Shown: piece by piece, positions 58,211-64,000 of the stretch
Layout: every line of letters starts with the position of its first letter
Numbering within the stretch: position 1 is the first letter of the stretch
Notes under the pieces: model-generated
What the model saw: the letters and a program-made list of their open reading frames with translations, nothing else
Database searches by the model: none
Told to the model about the DNA's origin: nothing
Assembly (NCBI RefSeq): GCF_033473495.1
Contig: NC_088940.1
Coordinates: forward strand, 2,170,001 to 2,234,000
Direction of reading: 5' to 3'
Length of the DNA stretch: 64,000 bases
Origin: Cercospora beticola
Taxonomy: Eukaryota > Ascomycota > Dothideomycetes > Mycosphaerellales > Mycosphaerellaceae
Translations under genes and position numbers: made by a program

Positions 58211-58833
58211 AGTGGACTCGGTATACGATTGAATGCCATACACGTGTACATAGGCGTGGTGTTGGTGCGAGGCAAGGTGAGTTGTTGCCTGATCTGTCCT
58301 TGGTACCGCAGGCTGCTGCCGCAGCCTTGCCACTAGAATTGGCAATCTGATGGAGTTGATACTTCTGATTTTGCGCATGCTGGCAGCTAAGCTTCTGCTT
58401 CCCCATGCCACAACAGCTTTCCTCTTTTTCGAAACTCGTTGCTGCTAATCTCGCACCTTCATACTCACAGGGAGCGGATTCGAGAACGCGCGCGCGACCA
58501 CGCGAGCCACCAAGCGCTGGAGCGACGGCGCGCTTCAGCGATACGAAGTGCGTGCGGCCGTTACTGGACGACCACGTGAAGCGCTGGGCGCCTTCACTTG
58601 CGCTCACCTCGCGCTGCATTTGCTGGAGTCATAAGCGAGCTTTCTCCTGCCATCCATCACACCCACAACGTCCTTCGACGTGTCGCCACCACCGCGCAAC
58701 GACACGCGGTCGTCAGCGAATGCACTCACTGCTCTAAAGGTCTTGGCCTCTTCGTACACATTATTTTGGCTTCCAAGGACAGCGCACCGCGCCGGATCGG
58801 ACATCGCACATTTGGCAAACCACTGGATTCAAA
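58211..58833. other. Intergenic: ETF-beta 3' flank and RING-H2 gene promoter
   Basis: 623 bases; no gene supported. Confidence 0.5.
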
Positions 58834-60803
58834 ATGGCTGCTATCGAGGGGCTTACAGTGACGCAGAACGTCGACCTTCAGGGCGTCAATGTCGGCGACC
58901 TCATCTTCGTGGAGAAGGTCGAGTACGACTCAGATGACGACGCGGAGTACGAGAGCGACGAGGAGAATGAATCCGATCGTGATGAAGACGGCGACGAGTA
59001 CGGCGATGATTCAAGCTCCACCAGCGACGACGATGAGAGCGATGCCGACGACGGCGAGTCCGTCAAGCCAACCATGTAAGTAGGCGATGGAGCATTTTTC
59101 TTCGCCCCCATTTCAGGCGCAAGCAGTGAAATGCAGCTTGACGGAAGATCAGCTAGACGCAAGCATTTCGGAGATACATGCTAATGGAGCTCAATAGGTA
59201 CATCATCGTAAGCATCACCAAAGATGCTGACGAGATCGTCGACATCAGCATCGCACCCTTGGCTTTCAGCGACAAAGTCGGTGCCCAGTATGGAGGACAC
59301 AACTACCATATCTTCGGAGATCGGTGCGGGGCATCCCATGAATGTGAGTATCACCGTTTGGTGTCCCCGTTCGATTATACAAATGACGGAATCTGAGTCC
59401 CATTGGCTCAACTGCACCACGGCATCCCTCACGGGAGCCCTTCATATGCTGACCATCTTTTCAGGCGACGAAACGTGCCCCTTTGCCACTAGTATCAAAC
59501 AGGTTGCCTCGGATGCTTCCGTCTTCTTGGTAAGTCCAACTGGTGACTACATCAGGAGCGTCATCATGTCCCCTCGGCGTTGTTTGGATACTTGCACGAA
59601 CGGATTTCTCGATAGTCTTTCTTGCCTCAGCGACATGGTGGAGAACTATACCCCGGAGATGTTGGTGTACGAGCAGAGCAATGCGGGAGTGGTCCCGGCA
59701 TTCTTGGAGAAGCCGCTCTGCCCCGTGTGTATTGGGCCAGGTCTTCTGCAAGAGCAACAAGGTCTTCAACATGATTTGTTGGTGAATAACCTTATGCGCT
59801 TCACGGCAATTGTCGATTACCACGGCATGGTTGCAGCGCGCCGCAATGCTCTCGGCTATCAGTTCGTCCAGTTTGATGAGCGGCGTTGGGGTATGGCATT
59901 TGGGGACATGCTCTCGGAGGACCAAGACGGATATGACGACGGTAAGTGAAGACACCCTGTGCATCTTCATCCTGTGATTCAACCCACTGGCTAGTGCGGC
60001 GGCGGCAGCAAGCGCAAATGCGCGAAGGTGAGACGCGATGGAAATGAACATCCCCTGACACTTACTCTAGGAGAATACGAGCACTGGGCAGAGGCCCAAG
60101 ATCCTAATGCCATCGTGAACCTTCAGCCAGCTTCTAAAGAGACGATCGCCGCCCTTCCTCGAAAGAAGCGTAGCGAGGTCACATTCCAGGGAGAAGATGA
60201 GCTGTGCCCGATCGATCTACAGTCATTCGAGAGCGACTGTACACTGCTGCAACTTTCATGTGGCCACAAGTATCACGAGGAATGCCTTGTTCAGTGGCTT
60301 CGACACCACAACACTTGTCCGGTTTGCCGTGAAGTTGTCCCCGATGTCAATGGCGAGCAAGAGGGCAAGGCGAGGCCAGAGGTTACCTCAGGTAAGTTCA
60401 AATCATCACAGAACCTGCACTGTGCAGTAGCTCTAATTGCAGGGCGGAAAGCTGTGGTCGGGCGCTTGACTTCATAAACAAAGGAATTGTCATATCTGTC
60501 TGAGACATGCTAATCTTCTCTGGAACAGCTGCAATGCGCATGAGTCTACAAGAAGCACTCACATCACTGGGTTCCGCCGAGGATGCTGATTTCGATGCCG
60601 TCGACCAAGAGATGCTGCCTCTCATCTTCGAGAGCGCACGCGTGGACCGACCGGGCTGGCGTACTGAGACCGCAATCGCCAGAATCCAGGCTGAAATTAC
60701 TCTTCGTGCTGCTGATGCAGAGGAGAATGAGGCTGACGGAGCAGTGCCGATCCAGAATGAGAACGAGAACAAGGGCGAGGACGAAGTCATGGCTGACGAA
60801 TAG
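58834..60803 (+). CDS. RING-H2-like protein with acidic N-terminus
   Basis: 497 residues. Exons 58834..59075, 59198..59343, 59465..59941, 59995..60027, 60071..60391 and 60529..60803. N-terminus: MAAIEGLTVTQNVDLQGVNV, then an Asp/Glu/Ser run of about 50 residues. The middle (IIVSITKDADEIVDISIAPL, CPFATSIKQVASDASVF, PLCPVCIGPGLL) has several Cys. RING near 375-425: LCPIDLQSFESDCTLLQLSC, GHKYHEECLVQWLRHHNTCP, VCREVV. The second zinc ligand is Asp, not Cys (CPID), an exchange that some RING domains tolerate. The tail has a helix (SLQEALTSLGSAEDADFDAV) and an acidic end. Exon 4 has only 33 bases. Likely an E3 ligase; partner unknown. The 137-base last intron may hide a small exon. Confidence 0.82.
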
Positions 60804-61272
60804 GTCGACAAACCGAGCCGAAGAAGACGCTCAACATCTTAGCGAGGGCGCACCGGAGTACTTGGCTATGCCTCAGCAAGAAGTCTGTGGGTTATATTGG
60901 AACTGGCTCTTCATGACAAACCTGGCTGGGTATGTGTCTGCGCTGGATACACCTGCCCGCTACCTGAACCTCTGCCGAGGTTTAGTGGGCCATACAAGTT
61001 GGTCGGGATCATGGGAAGAGAAGACAGCGCAAATATTCTAAGATGGGCGCACATGGCTTCTTACAATGCGCCATAGCGTTTCGAGCATGTCACAAATGAC
61101 AGCAGTGTTCTTCTCATGTTCCACCATATTCCATACCTCCGTGACTTCATCGTGACCCTAACTCCGGCTATCGCCGTCTCTCGTCTTCACAGCTTCACTA
61201 CTAAGCTGGACCTCGCCCGTTCTCCATTCTCATGACGTCTGACCTCCATCTCCGCCTTCCAGAACCTGCGAA
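60804..61272. other. Intergenic: RING-H2 gene 3' flank and OMA1 promoter
   Basis: 469 bases. CT-rich just before the OMA1 start. Nothing else seen. Confidence 0.5.
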
Positions 61273-62487
61273 ATGGCGTCGCAAAGAATAGCAGCGTCTT
61301 TGCGAACGCTGCTGAGGGCCGGTCCTCGAAACACTCCCAGCTACTCCACCTCGACCATCAACGCGCGTTACCAGCCTTCTCTACACGCTTCCGGCACCTT
61401 ACAACGAGCCCGCCCTACCACACGAACACAATGGCACGACATATACCGCAGCGCACAACGAAACGCCTTCTCCTCAGCCTCCCGAACCCGACCTCGAAGC
61501 AACACAAACTGGCAGCGCGCCTGGCAGCAGTCGCATAACCAACAAAAACGCCAATATGCCCGCCCCATGTTCAACCAAAGCCAATTCCAAATGGCCTCAA
61601 CTCTCCTCCGACGCTGGGCAGCCCGCCCAACCTTCTACTACGAAGTCGCCTTCCTCTCCGGCGGAGTCGTAGGAATCTACATTTACAACCTCGAAACAGT
61701 CGCCGTTTCCGGCCGGAAACGCTTCAATATTATAAGCCCCGAAACAGAGAAAAAGATGGGAATACAATCTTATCAGCAAGTTGTACAAGAATATGGACGA
61801 CAGATTATGCCGCCGAGTTCGAAGGAACATCGCATGGTGGAGAGGGTTTTGCAGAGGTTGTTGCCGCATTGTGGATTGGAAGGTGAGGAGTGGGAGGTTC
61901 ATGTTATTAATGATGATATGAAGAATGCGTTTGTGGTGCCTGGTGGGAAAGTTTTTGTGTTTCGAGGGATATTGGATGTTTGTCAAGGGGAAGATGGTTT
62001 AGCTGCTGTCTTGGGCCATGAAATCGCACATAATGTAGCTCATCACGCTGCAGAGCGAATGAGTCAATCGGCGTGGATGTTGCCTCTGGTGTTGGTCGGA
62101 TGGCTTTTTGGGATCGATCCGAATATTTCTGGGCAAGTGGGACAGATTGCTTTCAGTTTGCCGGGAAGTCGGAGTCAGGAGCAAGAGGCGGATTATATTG
62201 GACTGTTGATGATGGCAGAGAGTTGTTTTGATCCGCAGGCGGCGGTGGGACTCTGGGAGAGGATGGAGGCGGAGGAGAAGAGGATGGGTGGGGCGCCGCC
62301 GCAGTTTATGAGCACGCATCCGAGCAGTCATAATCGGATGGAGCAGATTAGGGAGTGGTTGCCGAAGGCTGAGGCGAAGATGGACGCGGCCGGATGCTCG
62401 AATGTGAAAGGCTATTTGGGAGGTTTCACTCAGGCTGCTGACTTGGAGACATTTGGCATGAGTGGCGGTGGTGGCCGATGGGGATGA
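61273..62487 (+). CDS. OMA1: Mitochondrial metalloendopeptidase OMA1 (M48)
   Basis: Intronless, 404 residues. The first 100 residues are rich in Arg, Ser and Thr and nearly free of acids (MASQRIAASLRTLLRAGPRN start): a mitochondrial presequence. One membrane helix at about 120-138 (YYEVAFLSGGVVGIYIYNLE). The M48 domain follows: EWEVHVINDDMKNAFVVPGG, KVFVFRGILDVC, and the zinc motif HEIAH at residues 249-253 in VLGHEIAHNVAHHAAERMS. The third zinc ligand is the Glu in SRSQEQEADYIGLLMM. FMSTHPSSHNRMEQIREWLP completes the fold. Known: OMA1 sits in the inner membrane and is a stress-activated protease with overlapping activity to the m-AAA protease. Yeast and most fungal OMA1 proteins have 300-400 residues, so the length is normal. 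Confidence 0.95.
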   Translation: MASQRIAASLRTLLRAGPRNTPSYSTSTINARYQPSLHASGTLQRARPTTRTQWHDIYRSAQRNAFSSASRTRPRSNTNWQRAWQQSHNQQKRQYARPMFNQSQFQMASTLLRRWAARPTFYYEVAFLSGGVVGIYIYNLETVAVSGRKRFNIISPETEKKMGIQSYQQVVQEYGRQIMPPSSKEHRMVERVLQRLLPHCGLEGEEWEVHVINDDMKNAFVVPGGKVFVFRGILDVCQGEDGLAAVLGHEIAHNVAHHAAERMSQSAWMLPLVLVGWLFGIDPNISGQVGQIAFSLPGSRSQEQEADYIGLLMMAESCFDPQAAVGLWERMEAEEKRMGGAPPQFMSTHPSSHNRMEQIREWLPKAEAKMDAAGCSNVKGYLGGFTQAADLETFGMSGGGGRWG

Positions 62488-62812
62488 AGGACCTCCCTGT
62501 ACTGGATTGACGATCCCCACTCAAGAAGTGGACCCTTCTTTACTCCTACGATAACGAAGTTACACTATGGCCTTAGCGCTGCTCGATCTTCCACTGTGGA
62601 CTGCGCGTTCGCACAAGCTCGAGGCGAGCATAGCACTGGCCACCAGAACATCAACAGCGGCAGCCCTGGCCGCCACGCAACAGGCACATATAGGATTGCA
62701 GAAAGGTCTCAGCGAAATCTCAAACAGTATATTCACGAAAACAGAGTTATTCATCTTTACTTTTGGACATGCTGTCAAGTTCCACTCATGCCAGAACTGC
62801 AGCTCACGACAT
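62488..62812. terminator. Convergent 3' flanks, OMA1 / ferric reductase
   Basis: 325 bases between facing stop codons, without a gene. Confidence 0.35.
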
Positions 62813-64000
62813 CTACCAAGTCATGCTCTCATTATACCACCCAACCTCAACTCCCTCTTCACCCAGGATCTTCACAACCGCAGCTCGGCAGGCCTCACTG
62901 AACTGAGGCGGCCCACAAGTCAGAATTGCCAAACTCCTCGTCGCCAGATTGCGATGTCTCCGCATCACAGCTTCAATATCTGGCCTGCCCAGTATCACCT
63001 CATATGGCTGTCGATGCTTCGAACGACCTCGATGATGCTCTGCAATACCCTCTTCATCTTCCGCGTCAGCTGTCAAGTGGACAGTCATGTTAAGACGTCC
63101 GGCCTCGAGCACTGCTGCGAGCTCGTTCGCGCAAACGTCATCTGCTAGCTCACGCTGTGGGACGGCCCAGTAAATGTGCATACGGGTCTGAGAGTTCTTT
63201 TCGGCGAGAAAGTTCGCGTGTGAAACTGCTGTCGTGATGCCGGAGCCTCCGCATAGGACGAGCACTTCGGAGTAGGTTGACAGATCCAGCTTTCGGCCAT
63301 ACGGTCCTTCGAGGAAGACTGTCTGTTGTGCTGGCCCGAGTGAGGCTCTGGAAAGCAGTTTCCTTTGCATTCGGCCCGTCATGCCTTTGTATGGCCGTAC
63401 GAGCAGCGTATGGGCAATCTCGCCGCCCACGGCGTATTCTCTTAAAGCCGGTCGGATGCTCAGATCGCTCTGTTTCTCTTTAATGACTTCAGTCGGCGAC
63501 AGTGGTTCGGAGTTCGCAGCTTGCGGCCTTCGCCAAGAGCAAAGAGTGAATGGGTGACCTTCGTAACCGCGTAAGCCATCAGGTATGTACAAATAATAGT
63601 ACACACCAGGTGCGATCCGTGTGTTGTCAAGAAAGTCCGTAATATCGAGCCGAACCATATCCATTTCTGGGTTGCAGGTAACAGTAGCCTTGACGCCTTT
63701 AAAGAATCGAGGCATTACAGATACCAGGACCAGGCTCTTGAGCCTCAGAATCCGATCCAGGACCCATATGGCTATGCACGGGTAGAGAAAATAGTTGAAT
63801 TCGCCATCGAAGATGATGACATGGTACCAGGTTGTGACGAAGAAGAGGACTGACAGGCCGATGTGGACCACGAGGAAGGAATCATAGTACTTCTCGCGAA
63901 GGTAGTAGATCGATGCGAGAAGCATGAAGCAACCGATCACGGTCGCGGCAACTCCATTTCGCCAGTAGGCTTGGATTTTGTATGCGTCGTATACGTCGAA
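62813..64000 (-). CDS. Ferric reductase (FRE/NOX family), 3' part only
   Basis: C-terminal 395 residues of a flavocytochrome that continues beyond the right edge; no intron is visible in this part. Membrane part: WRNGVAATVIGCFMLLASIY, then SFLVVHIGLSVLFFVTTWYH with the haem-binding His pair, and YFLYPCIAIWVLDRILRL. FAD domain: YYYLYIPDGLRGYEGHPFTL, where HPFTL is the FAD-binding signature. NAD(P)H domain: TVFLEGPYGRKLDLSTYSEV, LVLCGGSGITTAVSHANFLA (GGSGIT), IYWAVPQREL, and the C-terminal LAILTCGPPQFSEACRAAVV. Known: such enzymes reduce ferric chelates or copper at the plasma membrane using cytosolic NADPH. A fungal NOX is less likely, since the EF-hand or extra-loop context cannot be seen. 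Confidence 0.93.
   Translation of the reverse strand, partial: FDVYDAYKIQAYWRNGVAATVIGCFMLLASIYYLREKYYDSFLVVHIGLSVLFFVTTWYHVIIFDGEFNYFLYPCIAIWVLDRILRLKSLVLVSVMPRFFKGVKATVTCNPEMDMVRLDITDFLDNTRIAPGVYYYLYIPDGLRGYEGHPFTLCSWRRPQAANSEPLSPTEVIKEKQSDLSIRPALREYAVGGEIAHTLLVRPYKGMTGRMQRKLLSRASLGPAQQTVFLEGPYGRKLDLSTYSEVLVLCGGSGITTAVSHANFLAEKNSQTRMHIYWAVPQRELADDVCANELAAVLEAGRLNMTVHLTADAEDEEGIAEHHRGRSKHRQPYEVILGRPDIEAVMRRHRNLATRSLAILTCGPPQFSEACRAAVVKILGEEGVEVGWYNESMTW

Noticed and set aside
59531..59616. Candidate 86-base intron (GTAAGT to GATAG) in the RING-H2 gene
   Set aside because: Its removal shifts the frame away from the clearly coding stretch that follows.

Overview
The window is nuclear DNA of a filamentous ascomycete (Pezizomycotina). 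The evidence is short GT-AG introns of about 45-90 bases with CTAAC-like branch points, one gene per promoter on both strands, nuclear genes for mitochondrial proteins (uS7m, OMA1, ETF-beta), a HET-domain gene, an Ssk1-type response regulator and fungal-only families. Dothideomycetes is my guess from overall flavour, not something the sequence proves. There are no rRNA or tRNA genes, CRISPR arrays or intact transposons that I can recognise. Nearly all genes are split; exon borders were worked out by hand from splice signals and reading-frame continuity, so single-base errors are possible.

Region by region. 0-10 kb: the start of a DHA-type MFS drug exporter, mitoribosomal uS7m, a five-exon cupin protein with a probable GC-AG intron, an SDR and an FMO-type flavin monooxygenase that share a divergent promoter, and a dienelactone-hydrolase-like/SnoaL-like protein. 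10-20 kb: a large glycosylated four-helix membrane protein, a secreted alpha-carbonic anhydrase, a Tyr/Ser phosphatase, a sulfatase and a small Gly-rich protein. 21-25 kb: NC2-alpha and a succinate-semialdehyde dehydrogenase. 24.7-27.2 kb: a coding-poor stretch with only weak ORFs.

27-49 kb: a glycerol kinase and an aquaglyceroporin in divergent orientation, then three accessory-looking genes (HET protein, coiled-coil RBR E3 ligase, 1,098-residue collagen-like protein), then a repeat-rich HSP12-like hydrophilin locus, an orthodox aquaporin and the HOG-pathway regulator Ssk1. Glycerol uptake and phosphorylation, water transport, desiccation-type proteins and osmostress signalling thus lie within about 22 kb.

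49-64 kb is mainly housekeeping: a RING protein, a Ser-rich hypothetical, the Tah18 diflavin reductase of cytosolic Fe-S assembly, a two-RRM RGG protein, ETF-beta, a RING-H2 protein, the OMA1 protease, and a ferric reductase cut by the window end.
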